Shown here piece by piece: positions 34,769 to 43,194 of a DNA stretch of 64,000 nucleotides (within the stretch, counting starts at the first letter, position 1; every line of letters starts with the position of its first letter). The position numbers and the translations under genes are program-made. Origin of the DNA: JANWVO01 sp964458495 (lineage in GTDB: Bacteria; Acidobacteriota; Terriglobia; Bryobacterales; Bryobacteraceae); assembly GCA_964458495.1 (NCBI GenBank), contig CAYWJB010000009.1, forward strand, positions 62,001 to 126,000, read 5' to 3'. Below the pieces are notes generated by a model. It was not told where the DNA came from and made no database searches. It saw nothing but the letters and a program-made list of their open reading frames with translations.

Positions 34769-35401
34769 ATGCAGCGCGCCAAATGCCATCTTTGCGAGAC
34801 GCGTCCTCCGCGGCGCGCCTGTCCAGCCCTGGGCCGCGACATCTGCGCGGTCTGCTGCGGCGAACACCGCGAGGAATCCGTCGATTGCCCGCTGGACTGC
34901 CCGCACCTGCGCGAGGCTCGCCGGCACGAGAAGCCGCCCGCACGCGACCCGCAGACGCTGCCCCACCCGGATATCGAGGTGACGGAGCGGTTTCTGGCCG
35001 AAAACGAGCATCTGGTCGTCTTCGCCGGCAGGCTGCTGGTGGTCGCCGCCCTGCAGACACCGGGCGCCGTGGATTCCGACTTGCGCGACGCCCTGGAGTC
35101 GCTCACCCGAACCTACCGGAGCGCCTCGAGCGGGCTGATCTACGAGAGCCGCCCCGCCAACCGGATCGCCGAGAGCATGCTCGAGCGCTTCCAGAAGGAG
35201 ATGGCCGACTTCCGCGAGCGTTTGGCCGAGCGGACGGGCGTGCACAGCATCCGCGACCAGGACCTGCTGGGGGCGCTGGTCTTCTGGCAGCGCATGGAGT
35301 GGCAAGGCAACAACGGGCGCCGCAAGGGCCGCGCCTTCATCGACAGCCTGGTGAGCCTGCTGCCGCCTCCCCCGCAACAGGAGAATCTGGTCACCGCCTG
35401 A
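34769..35401 (+). CDS. Cysteine-rich N-terminal domain protein, unknown
   Basis: The start is ATG 34769 (MQRAKCHLCETRPPRRACP). 210 residues. The first 50 residues hold a Cys/His cluster (CHLC, CPALG, CAVCCGEHREES, CPLDCPHL), typical of a zinc-binding domain as in acidobacterial proteins that start with a UPF-like Cys cluster. The C-terminal 150 residues are helical and contain RIAESMLERFQKEMADFRERL. The function is unknown. It is followed after 23 nt by a flavin reductase on the same strand. Confidence 0.7.
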   Translation: MQRAKCHLCETRPPRRACPALGRDICAVCCGEHREESVDCPLDCPHLREARRHEKPPARDPQTLPHPDIEVTERFLAENEHLVVFAGRLLVVAALQTPGAVDSDLRDALESLTRTYRSASSGLIYESRPANRIAESMLERFQKEMADFRERLAERTGVHSIRDQDLLGALVFWQRMEWQGNNGRRKGRAFIDSLVSLLPPPPQQENLVTA

Positions 35402-35424
35402 GGCATCCGTACCAGCAGAGACCC

Positions 35425-36114
35425 ATGGAAGCGTTGCTTGTTTCGTCCGGCGATATCGCGCCCGAAGTAAGGCACTTTGTCTTCGAAGCCGCCGGCGTGG
35501 AGCGGCTGGAAGCTCTGCCCGGGCAGTTTGTCTCGTTCACCGGTGATGTGAACGGGCGCCGCGTCACAAGAGCGTATTCCCTTGCCGGACTCCCGCGAGG
35601 CAACCGGTTCGAACTGTGCCTCAATCGCGTCCGGGAGGGCCTGCTTTCGCCCTGGCTGTTCGAGTTGCGCCCTGGTGACGCCGTGTCGATGCAGGGGCCG
35701 CTCGGCTACTTCACGCCGCGCGTTCCTTTCCGCGATGCGGTGCTGGTCGCCACCGGCACGGGCATCGCCCCGTTCCGCGCCTTCCTGCAATCGGCGCAAG
35801 TGCTGGACAGCGGCGCGCGGATCACCCTTTTGTTCGGGGCGCGATATGCGGCGTCTCTGCTCTACCAAAGCGAGTTTGAAGAACTTGCGCGCAAACGCCC
35901 GGGCTTCCGCTACCTGCCGACGCTCACGCGCCCGCCGGCGGACTGGCAAGGACGCACCGGACGCGTGCAGGCGCACCTGGACGAGGCTTTGGGCGGGCGC
36001 ACGGACCTGGACGTGTATCTCTGTGGCCTGAAAGCCATGGTGGACGATGTGCGCCGCCTGCTGAAGGAACGCGGCTTTGACCGCCGTCAGATCATCGCCG
36101 AGAAATACGACTAG
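35425..36114 (+). CDS. Ferredoxin--NADP reductase family protein
   Basis: A 229-residue enzyme with the two domains of ferredoxin-NADP reductases. The FAD-binding barrel has RAYSLAG (RxYS motif), and the NADP domain has ATGTGIAPFRAFLQ and LCGLKAMVDDV near the C-terminus. The length is close to the short bacterial FNR type. It transfers electrons between NADPH and a ferredoxin or flavodoxin. No ferredoxin gene is adjacent. Starts at ATG 35425. Confidence 0.88.
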   Translation: MEALLVSSGDIAPEVRHFVFEAAGVERLEALPGQFVSFTGDVNGRRVTRAYSLAGLPRGNRFELCLNRVREGLLSPWLFELRPGDAVSMQGPLGYFTPRVPFRDAVLVATGTGIAPFRAFLQSAQVLDSGARITLLFGARYAASLLYQSEFEELARKRPGFRYLPTLTRPPADWQGRTGRVQAHLDEALGGRTDLDVYLCGLKAMVDDVRRLLKERGFDRRQIIAEKYD

Positions 36115-36125
36115 AATCGAGACAG

Positions 36126-36383
36126 ATGGGCGTGCCCCTCAAACGCGCGGCGCTGACTGTGGCCGCCGCCGTGTGTGTGTTCGCGCTCGCTGTCGCCGCC
36201 GGGTTGAAATTGACTCCCGAGCCGCGCGCGCAGATCGACTATCTCGTCATCGGCTCCGTGGCCACGTTCCTGATGCTTGGGGTCGTCTTCGGGCTGGTTC
36301 TCGCGCTTTGGATCAAACCGCGGGACTTTCTGGCGAAGCGGCGCCAGAAGACGCAGCCCGGGGACGGCCCGCAGGCGCAGTGA
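36126..36383 (+). CDS. Small two-helix membrane protein
   Basis: An 85-residue protein with two hydrophobic helices (about 7-27 and 40-63), joined by a short polar loop, and a basic, Gln-rich C-terminal tail. No family recognised. It starts 11 nt after the reductase gene and may be its membrane partner or simply the last gene of the operon. Confidence 0.6.
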   Translation: MGVPLKRAALTVAAAVCVFALAVAAGLKLTPEPRAQIDYLVIGSVATFLMLGVVFGLVLALWIKPRDFLAKRRQKTQPGDGPQAQ

Positions 36384-36401
36384 CCGGCCATCCCGCCGGG
36401 A

Positions 36402-37334
36402 TCAAGCGGCGCGTTGCAGCGTGACGCGGGCCAGCACCTCACGCGTCTGATCCAGAGAGGCGAAGCTGACGCCCGGCAGCCGCGCCGAGGCGGTGCCGGC
36501 GGCCACGGCCCATTGCAGCGCCTCCGGACGCGTGGCGTCGTTGGTGAGCGCCCATACATAAGCGGCTGCGAGCGCGTCGCCAGCGCCGATCGGGCACAGC
36601 GCCTCCACGCGAGGCGGGACCGCTTCCCAGGCGGACCCGTCCTCGAAGGCACCGACGGCGCCGCGCGCGCCCAACGAAAGCACGACGTTGCGCGCCCCCA
36701 TGCCGCGGATTCGCTCCGCCGCCTCCTGGAAGTGCGCGCGCGTGAGCAACGCGCGGTTCAGCAGCCGTTCCGCCTCCTGCTGGTTGGGAGTGACCACTGT
36801 GGGACGCGCCTCCAGCGCGGCTTCCAGTGGATCCCCGTCGGCGTCGAGCAGCGTGCGCACGCCGGAGTCCTCCGCCGCGCGGATCAGGCGCGCGTAGAAG
36901 TCCGCAGGCACTCCCGGCGGCAGCGAGCCGCACAGCATCAGCCAGGCCGCGCCCGGAAGCTTCGCCCGCACGGCTTTTTCGAGCTTCGCCACCTCCGCCG
37001 GGGCCAACTCCGGTCCGATTTCGTTCAGCTTCACTGCCAGCCCGTGGCGGTCGGCGATGGTGAGGTTCGTGCGGATTTCGCTCCGCACGCGGACGAACTC
37101 GCAGGGGAAGCCGCAGCAGCCGAGGTACTCTTCCAGCTGCCTTCCCGCTTTGCCGCCGCAAATCGCGATGGCGAGCGTGTCGCCGCCGAATGAGTGAATC
37201 ACGCACGAGGCGTTGATGCCGCGCCCGCCCGCCGACTTGCGCGTGTCGAGAATGTAGGCGCGGTCGTCGAAAACCAGCCGGTCGACGGTCACGTTTCTGT
37301 CGATGGCCGGATTGGCTGTCAGAGTGAGGATCAA
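36402..37334 (-). CDS. PfkB-family hexose kinase (1-phosphofructokinase type)
   Basis: A 310-residue ribokinase-fold sugar kinase. It opens MILTLTANPAIDRNVTVD, typical of the LacC/FruK branch. KSAGGRGINAS is the first PfkB signature, and PIGAGDALAAAY near residue 250 supplies the catalytic Asp. It likely phosphorylates fructose 1-phosphate, tagatose 6-phosphate or a similar sugar. It stands alone and is divergent from the EamA transporter, with 45 bp between the starts. Confidence 0.88.
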   Translation of the reverse strand: MILTLTANPAIDRNVTVDRLVFDDRAYILDTRKSAGGRGINASCVIHSFGGDTLAIAICGGKAGRQLEEYLGCCGFPCEFVRVRSEIRTNLTIADRHGLAVKLNEIGPELAPAEVAKLEKAVRAKLPGAAWLMLCGSLPPGVPADFYARLIRAAEDSGVRTLLDADGDPLEAALEARPTVVTPNQQEAERLLNRALLTRAHFQEAAERIRGMGARNVVLSLGARGAVGAFEDGSAWEAVPPRVEALCPIGAGDALAAAYVWALTNDATRPEALQWAVAAGTASARLPGVSFASLDQTREVLARVTLQRAA

Positions 37335-37379
37335 CGCGTCATTTTATCGTGAATCCGGCCCGGGTGGTAATCTGGGCAT

Positions 37380-38270
37380 TTGAACCGGCATCCGCAATTC
37401 TGGGCCTATGCGGCCCTGATTTCCGTCTGTTTTTTCTGGGGCACGACGTACCTGGGCATCCGTATGGCGCTCGAGATGTGGCCGCCGATGACTCTGGTGG
37501 CGGTGCGGTTCCTGCTGTCGGGCGGCATTCTGATGGCGGGCGCGCTGTTGCTGAAGGCGGACCTGCCGCGGGGGCGGGAACTGGCTCTGACCGCGCTCTA
37601 CGGCGTGGTGATTCTCGGGGCGGGCAACGGCGCCCTCGTGCTGGCCGAAACGTGGATCCCCAGTGGCATGGCCGCGCTGATCATCACGATCAGCCCTTTC
37701 TGGATGGTGGGCCTGAACGCACTGCTCCCGCCGCGCGAGCCGCTCCACCCGCCCACGCTGGCCGGAATGGCCGTGGGACTGGCGGGCGCCGTGCTGCTGG
37801 TGGGCCCCGGAGCACTGGCCGGCGGCGCGGCGGGCGCCGCCATGCTCAAGGGCGCGCTGGTGCTTCAGGCGGGCTGCATCAGCTGGTCGCTTGGCTCGCT
37901 GCTGCAGAAGCGGCTGCCCACACGCGCCCATGCCATCGTCTCCGGCGGCATCCAGCAGCTCGCGGCCGGGCTGGCCTTCGTCCCGCTGGCCCTGCTGTGG
38001 CCGGGCGAGATCCATTACTCGCCGCGCGGGCTGGGAGCGCTGCTCTACCTGGTGGTCTTCGGCTCCATCGTCGGCTACTCAAGCTACGTGGTGGCGCTGG
38101 AGCGGCTGCCGGTGGCGGTAGTGTCGATCTACAACTACGTGAATCCGGTGGTGGCCGTGATCCTCGGCTGGATCTTCTACCGCGAGCCGTTCGGGATGCG
38201 CGAGGCGGCGGCGATGCTGGTGATCTTCGCCGGAGTGGCCATGGTGAAGCGGATGCAGGATTCCCGCTGA
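37380..38270 (+). CDS. EamA-family (DMT) transporter
   Basis: A 296-residue protein with about ten hydrophobic helices arranged as two EamA repeats. The first has SVCFFWGTTYLGIRMAL; the second has SLLQKRLP and SSYVVALERLPVAVVSIYNYVNPVVA split across helices. The start is TTG at 37380; the first ATG-like options lie inside helix 1. It exports small metabolites such as amino acids. It is convergent with the next gene, with a 4-bp gap between stops. Confidence 0.88.
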   Translation: MNRHPQFWAYAALISVCFFWGTTYLGIRMALEMWPPMTLVAVRFLLSGGILMAGALLLKADLPRGRELALTALYGVVILGAGNGALVLAETWIPSGMAALIITISPFWMVGLNALLPPREPLHPPTLAGMAVGLAGAVLLVGPGALAGGAAGAAMLKGALVLQAGCISWSLGSLLQKRLPTRAHAIVSGGIQQLAAGLAFVPLALLWPGEIHYSPRGLGALLYLVVFGSIVGYSSYVVALERLPVAVVSIYNYVNPVVAVILGWIFYREPFGMREAAAMLVIFAGVAMVKRMQDSR

Positions 38271-38274
38271 TCCG

Positions 38275-38931
38275 CTACTGCCTGGAGCCCCGCAGCCGCG
38301 CCCCCAAAGCTCCGCCCAGCGAGCAGAAGATCGTGAGGAAGAGGAACTGGAACACGAGCCCGGCGATCAGCGTGAACGCGAAGGTCCGCGGGTCCTCCAG
38401 CATCTTGCGGAACCGCTCCACGGAGTCCGGCGGCAGGTTCATGCGGGCAAGGCTCTCTTCGTAAGCCTTGGACAAGTCTCCGCTGACCGAAAGCACCGCC
38501 ATGCCCGCGGTAAAGAACACCGTGGCGATGACGAACGTGAAGATGCCCGTAATCCAGCCCACGCGCGCGCCCTCGATGACGCTCAGGGGCGCACCGGTCC
38601 GGCGCATGTAAAGCACCGCTGCGTAGAAGCCGCCGCCAAGCAACAGCAGCGGGAGAAGAATGGACGCGCCGGCCATGGCGCTGAGGATCGACGCCAGCTG
38701 CACCAGCAACGCCGCCAGGAAGCCCACGCGGATCGCCGCCTGGTTCTGGAACGCGGATTCCCCTGCCGCAGGCGCGGCGGCGTCCGGCGCGGCGGAAGCC
38801 ACAGGCTTCGGCGCCGCCTCCGGCCGCTCCTCCTCCGCGGCGGGAGTGAGTTCGCGCACCGGCCGCCCGCAACGGTGGCAGAAGAGCGCATCTTCCACCA
38901 GCTTTGCCCCACAGGTGCAGGTGGTCTCCAC
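38275..38931 (-). CDS. Zinc-ribbon membrane protein
   Basis: A 218-residue protein. A zinc ribbon at residues 4-22 has paired Cys (CTCGAKL ... FCHRCG). An Ala/Pro-rich linker follows to about residue 60, then four hydrophobic segments. No enzymatic motif is seen. Similar zinc-ribbon plus membrane-domain proteins are common in Acidobacteria, with no known role. A second one lies at 49651. Confidence 0.75.
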   Translation of the reverse strand: METTCTCGAKLVEDALFCHRCGRPVRELTPAAEEERPEAAPKPVASAAPDAAAPAAGESAFQNQAAIRVGFLAALLVQLASILSAMAGASILLPLLLLGGGFYAAVLYMRRTGAPLSVIEGARVGWITGIFTFVIATVFFTAGMAVLSVSGDLSKAYEESLARMNLPPDSVERFRKMLEDPRTFAFTLIAGLVFQFLFLTIFCSLGGALGARLRGSRQ

Positions 38932-39003
38932 TGATTCCAGTTTCCCGTACCGCGCCGGACGGGAGCAAATGCCGCGCGTGCGGGATTATTCTGGGAACGA
39001 GGC

Positions 39004-39933
39004 ATGAAGGCCCATACGCTGCTCGTCCTGAACGATCCCGCCGCACCCTACCTGAGGTGGCTGGACAAGCTGCCTTCGGGCACGCGAATCGCCGCCGGGG
39101 CCACCGCCGGCGCCTTCCGGCAGGCTGCGCCCGAGGCGGACGTCATGCTGGTGGGCGCTGTGCCGCGCGAACTGCTGGAGGAGGTCTTCGCCATGGCGCC
39201 GCGCCTCCAGTGGATTCATGTGCTCTGGGCGGGGCTCGACTCGCTCCTGTTCCCAGCCCTGCTGGAAACCCCGGCTGTTCTCACCAACGGCCGGGGCGTG
39301 TTCTCGCGCTCCCTGGCGGAATTCGTGATCGCCGGCATGCTCTGGTTCGCGAAGGACATCCGGCGCATGCGCCGGCAGCAGCGGGAGAAGCACTGGGAGA
39401 AGTTCACGGTCGAGGAGCTGCACGGAAAGCGGCTCGGCATAGTCGGCCACGGCTCCATCGGCCGGGCGGCGGCCGCGCTGGCGGCGGCGTTCGAGATGAA
39501 GGTGGTGGGCGTGGGCCGCAAGTCGCCGCGCGAAGAGTTCGACGAGGTGATCGAAAACAGCGACTACATCCTGGTCAGCGCGCCGCTGACGGCGGAGACC
39601 CGCGGCCTGATCGGGGAGGCCGAGTTCCGCCGCATGCGGCCGGGCACAGTATTGATCAACGTCGGCCGCGGCCCGGTGGTCGACGAGAAGGCGCTGCTGG
39701 CGGCCCTCCGCGAAGGGCGCATCCGCGGCGCCGTGCTCGATGTCTACGACCAGGAGCCCCTGCCGCCGGACCATCCCTTCTGGGAGATGGAAAACGTGCT
39801 GCTCAGCCCGCACTGCGCCGACAATACGCCCACATGGCTGGACGAGGCCATGCAGCTTTTTCTGGAGAACTTTGAACGCTTCGACCGGGGCGATCCGCTC
39901 AGGAACCTCGTGGACAAGCAGGCGGGCTACTGA
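39004..39933 (+). CDS. D-2-hydroxyacid dehydrogenase
   Basis: A 309-residue NAD-binding dehydrogenase. The nucleotide-binding motif is VGHGSIGRAAA. Catalytic positions are Arg in NVGRGPVVDE and His in LSPHCADN. It reduces 2-keto acids or oxidises D-2-hydroxy acids. The stop and the start of the next gene overlap by one base (TGATG), so it is coupled to a threonine/serine dehydratase. The coupling suggests 2-oxoacid products of the dehydratase may be its substrate. Confidence 0.9.
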   Translation: MKAHTLLVLNDPAAPYLRWLDKLPSGTRIAAGATAGAFRQAAPEADVMLVGAVPRELLEEVFAMAPRLQWIHVLWAGLDSLLFPALLETPAVLTNGRGVFSRSLAEFVIAGMLWFAKDIRRMRRQQREKHWEKFTVEELHGKRLGIVGHGSIGRAAAALAAAFEMKVVGVGRKSPREEFDEVIENSDYILVSAPLTAETRGLIGEAEFRRMRPGTVLINVGRGPVVDEKALLAALREGRIRGAVLDVYDQEPLPPDHPFWEMENVLLSPHCADNTPTWLDEAMQLFLENFERFDRGDPLRNLVDKQAGY

Positions 39934-40883
39934 TGGAAGAGATCACGCTGGACACGATCCGCGAGGCGGCGGTCCGCATTCTGCCGCTGGCGCAGCGCAC
40001 GCCCGTCTGGCGCTCGCGCAGCTTCGACGAGCGCGCCGGAACGCAGGCGTTCTTCAAGTGCGAGAACCTCCAGAAGGGCGGCGCCTTCAAGATCCGCGGC
40101 GCCACGAATTTCATTTACTCGATCCCCGAGGACGAGCGCCGCCGCGGCGTGGTGGCTTACTCCTCCGGCAACCATGCGCAGGCTGTAGCCATCGCCGCCC
40201 GCCATGCGGGTATCGCCGCCACGCTCGTCATGCCCGCCGATGCGCCGCGCTCCAAGGCCGAAGCCACGCAGGCGCAGGGAGCCCGCATCGTCTTCTACGA
40301 CCGCATGCGCGATTCGCGCGAGGAGATCGGCCGCCGCATCGCCGCCGAGACCGGCGCCACGCTGGTGCCTCCGTTCGACCATCCCTGGATCATCGCCGGA
40401 CAGGGCACCTGCGCCCTTGAATTCCTCGAGCAACAGCCCGATCTGGACGCGCTGGTCGTCTGCCTGGGCGGCGGAGGGCTGCTGGCGGGCTGCGCGGTCG
40501 CCGCCAAGGCGCTCCGCCCGGAGATCCGCATCTTCGGCGTCGAGCCGGAGGTGGCCAACGATTACTGGCTCTCGCTCCGCCGCGGCGAGCCGGTGGAGAT
40601 CCCGCCGCCGCCGACCATCGCCGACGGGTTGCGTACGACGAAACCCGGGCAGTGGAACTTTCCCATCATCCGGCGGCTCGTGGAGGACGTGCTTCTCGTC
40701 ACCGAAGCCGAGATCCGCGAGGCCACGCGATTCATCCTGTCGCGCATGAAGCTGGTGGTGGAGCCGAGCGGCGCGGTCGCCGCCGCCGCCGTCCTCGCCG
40801 GCAAATTGCCCGCGCCGTTTTCACGGGTGGGCATTGTCCTGAGCGGCGGCAACGTGGATCTGGAGACGCTGGCGGCCCTGTAA
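39933..40883 (+). CDS. Threonine/serine dehydratase (fold-type II PLP enzyme)
   Basis: A 316-residue PLP enzyme. The cofactor Lys is in QKGGAFKIRGA and the phosphate loop is LGGGGLLAGCA; SSGNHAQAVA is the substrate-side loop. There is no C-terminal regulatory ACT domain, so it is the catabolic or racemase type rather than feedback-controlled IlvA. It deaminates Thr or Ser to 2-oxo acids, or racemises Ser. It is coupled to the hydroxyacid dehydrogenase. Confidence 0.9.
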   Translation: MEEITLDTIREAAVRILPLAQRTPVWRSRSFDERAGTQAFFKCENLQKGGAFKIRGATNFIYSIPEDERRRGVVAYSSGNHAQAVAIAARHAGIAATLVMPADAPRSKAEATQAQGARIVFYDRMRDSREEIGRRIAAETGATLVPPFDHPWIIAGQGTCALEFLEQQPDLDALVVCLGGGGLLAGCAVAAKALRPEIRIFGVEPEVANDYWLSLRRGEPVEIPPPPTIADGLRTTKPGQWNFPIIRRLVEDVLLVTEAEIREATRFILSRMKLVVEPSGAVAAAAVLAGKLPAPFSRVGIVLSGGNVDLETLAAL

Positions 40884-40935
40884 CGGCCCGGACGCACAGG
40901 CGCGCCGGCGCGCTCCGCGATTGGAGGCAGAAGGC

Positions 40936-42351
40936 ATGCTCGATCGACGCAGCTTCCTCGCCGCCGCCGGCGGCGCGCTGGCCGCACAGCCGCGAGGCGC
41001 TCGGCCCAATATCGTCTTCATCCTCGCCGACGACCTCGGCTGGAGGGATCTCTCCTGCTACGGCAGCGAGCACTACTCGACGCCGAACCTCGACCGCCTC
41101 GCCTCCGAAGGGGCGCGGTTCACGCACGCCTACGCCGCCGCGCCGGTTTGTTCGCCCACGCGCGCCAGCATCCTCACCGGGCGCGCACCCGCGCACACTG
41201 GCGTCACGGACTGGATTCCCGGCCGCCCCTGGCCGGAACGCGGCCCGCTGATCACGCCGGCCACCGCGCGCCAGTTGCGGTTGGAGGAGACGACGCTCGC
41301 CGAGCAACTCCGCCAGGCAGGCTACCGCACCGCCAACATCGGCAAATGGCACCTGGGAGGCCAGGGATTCCTGCCAGGCGACCAAGGCTTCGACCTGAAC
41401 ATCGGCGGCACGGACAGCGGCAGCCCGCCCCGCAGTCCCAGGCCCTACTTCGGCCCGTTCGAGCTGCCCGGACTGAAGGCCGCCGAGGGCGAGTTCCTCA
41501 CCGAGCGCCTCACCGCCGAGGCTGTCCGCTTCATCGAACAAAACCAGCAGAATCCGTTTTTTCTCCTGCTGTCCCACTTCACCGTCCACATTCCGCTCAG
41601 CGCGCCGGAGGATCTGGTCGCCAGACACCGCGCGCGGGCCGGAGGGCGCTACCATCCCGTTTACGCCGCCATGGTGGAAACGCTCGACGCCAGCGTGGGA
41701 CGCGTGCTGGAGGCGCTCGAGCGCCACGGGCTCGACCGCAACACTGTGGTCGTGTTCTTTTCCGACAACGGCGGCCTGTGCTTCGAAGGGACGTCGAAAG
41801 AGCGGGTCACCAGCAACGCGCCGCTGCGCGCGGGCAAGGGGCATCTTTACGAAGGCGGCATCCGCGTGCCGTTCCTGCTGCGCTATCCCGGCGCCGTCCG
41901 CGCCGGCGCCACGGTGGACGCGCCCGTGTCCAGCATCGACCTCTTCTCCACGCTCTGCGAGGCGGCGGGCGTCCGCGCGCGCAACACGGACGGCTCAAGC
42001 CTGCTGCCGCTGCTGCGGGGCGAGTCCGTGCGCCCGCGGCAGCTGTTCTGGCATTACCCGCACTATTCCAACCAGGGAGGGGAGCCCTCCAGCGCCATTC
42101 TCGACGGCGACTGGAAGCTGATCGAGTTCTATCACGGGCCTCGCCAGGAGCTTTATAACCTTCGCAACGATCCCGGCGAGACCCGCAACCTCGCCGCCAG
42201 CCAGCAGGCTGTGGCGAAGAAGCTCAGCCTGGCGCTTCACCAGTGGCTTCGACAGACGGATGCGCGCCTGCCGCAGCCCAACCCGAACGCCGACCCGGCC
42301 TGGAGCGGGCTCGGCCTCACCGGCGCCGAGCCGCCCACGCCGCCGCGGTAG
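40936..42351 (+). CDS. Sulfatase, Tat-exported
   Basis: The start at ATG 40936 follows TTGGAGGCAGAAGGC. 471 residues. The N-terminus LDRRSFLAAAGGALAAQ has a twin-arginine signal. The formylglycine motif is CSPTR (in APVCSPTRASIL), the Cys type that needs a maturation enzyme. Metal residues appear in ILADDLGW and FSDNGG. It removes sulfate from a sugar or glycan in the periplasm. No sulfatase-maturation gene is in the window. Confidence 0.93.
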   Translation: MLDRRSFLAAAGGALAAQPRGARPNIVFILADDLGWRDLSCYGSEHYSTPNLDRLASEGARFTHAYAAAPVCSPTRASILTGRAPAHTGVTDWIPGRPWPERGPLITPATARQLRLEETTLAEQLRQAGYRTANIGKWHLGGQGFLPGDQGFDLNIGGTDSGSPPRSPRPYFGPFELPGLKAAEGEFLTERLTAEAVRFIEQNQQNPFFLLLSHFTVHIPLSAPEDLVARHRARAGGRYHPVYAAMVETLDASVGRVLEALERHGLDRNTVVVFFSDNGGLCFEGTSKERVTSNAPLRAGKGHLYEGGIRVPFLLRYPGAVRAGATVDAPVSSIDLFSTLCEAAGVRARNTDGSSLLPLLRGESVRPRQLFWHYPHYSNQGGEPSSAILDGDWKLIEFYHGPRQELYNLRNDPGETRNLAASQQAVAKKLSLALHQWLRQTDARLPQPNPNADPAWSGLGLTGAEPPTPPR

Positions 42352-42365
42352 GCGCTCCGGCCCGG

Positions 42366-42656
42366 TCAATGCTGCGGGGGGACGTAATCGGGTGGAAGCT
42401 GTGCGCCCTCGCCGAAGAAGTACTGCTCCATCTGTTTGAGCAGAAACTCCTGCGCCTCGCGGGTGCCCAGGTTCAGGCGGTACTCGTTCATGATCATCTT
42501 CATGTGTTCGACCCACATCCGCCACGCCTCCTTCGAGACGTTCTCGTAAATCTTCTGGCCGAGCGGGTGGTTATCGAACGGGACCTCGTCGAGCCCCTCC
42601 ATCTCGCGCCCGAACTTGACGCAATGCACCATGCGCTTGGGTTTGGCTTCCGGCAT
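42366..42656 (-). CDS. Fe(II)-trafficking / oxidative damage protection protein (YggX-like)
   Basis: A 96-residue protein with the YggX pattern: HCVKFGREMEGLDEVPF and YENVSKEAWRMWVEHMKMI, then LGTREAQEFLLKQMEQYFF. The conserved Cys (HCVK) is kept. The family is implicated in iron trafficking and protection of Fe-S clusters. It is convergent with the sulfatase gene. Confidence 0.92.
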   Translation of the reverse strand: MPEAKPKRMVHCVKFGREMEGLDEVPFDNHPLGQKIYENVSKEAWRMWVEHMKMIMNEYRLNLGTREAQEFLLKQMEQYFFGEGAQLPPDYVPPQH

Positions 42657-42718
42657 TCCGAATCTGGCCTCCTCTTGCAGTTTCTCTCAGTCCGGCGGCG
42701 GCGGTCACGCCTCCGGAG

Positions 42719-43165
42719 TCAGCGGGGCTTCGCGTTGCGCGTCCACTCGCAGACCGTCTGGATCTCGGCGCCCGTGAGCTTCGCGTCCGGGTGAAGGAGC
42801 AGGTAGCTCTTCAACGGCATGGAGCCGACGCGGATCTCCTGGCAGACGTCCTTGAGCGACATCTCCTCGGTGAAGTCGTCGAGGTTGAAGTGGCGCCGCC
42901 CTTCGCGGACGTGGTCTGCAAGGAACCATGACGCCGGCGCGACGTGGCTGTACCAGGGCCACCGCGTGCGGTTCGAGTGGCAATCGCCGCAGGAGCGCCC
43001 GAGAATCCGCTGCACGTCCGCGGGCACTTCGTGCTGCGAAGCGAGCGTGAGCTCGGCATGTACGGGCGGGTTCACCCGTTCCGGACGGACAGCCTGCATG
43101 CCGCCGAACAGAACCACAACAACAACCAGAACCAGGCGCGCCCAGCGTTTCTTCATGCTCTCCAT
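42719..43165 (-). CDS. Heme-binding-domain exported protein
   Basis: The start is ATG 43165 or 43156; the longer frame overlaps the upstream gene. About 148 residues. A signal or anchor helix (residues 8-24, ARLVLVVVVVLFGGMQ) precedes a small domain with SCGDCHSNRTRWPWYS (CxxCH heme-attachment motif), matching the haem-binding domain family common in Bacteroidetes and Acidobacteria. It is probably a periplasmic c-type cytochrome-like protein. It follows the KAS III gene with a 29-nt gap and may be read from the same transcript. Confidence 0.85.
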   Translation of the reverse strand: MESMKKRWARLVLVVVVVLFGGMQAVRPERVNPPVHAELTLASQHEVPADVQRILGRSCGDCHSNRTRWPWYSHVAPASWFLADHVREGRRHFNLDDFTEEMSLKDVCQEIRVGSMPLKSYLLLHPDAKLTGAEIQTVCEWTRNAKPR

Positions 43166-43194
43166 GATGCAACAACGGCCCGGCAGGGAGCAGA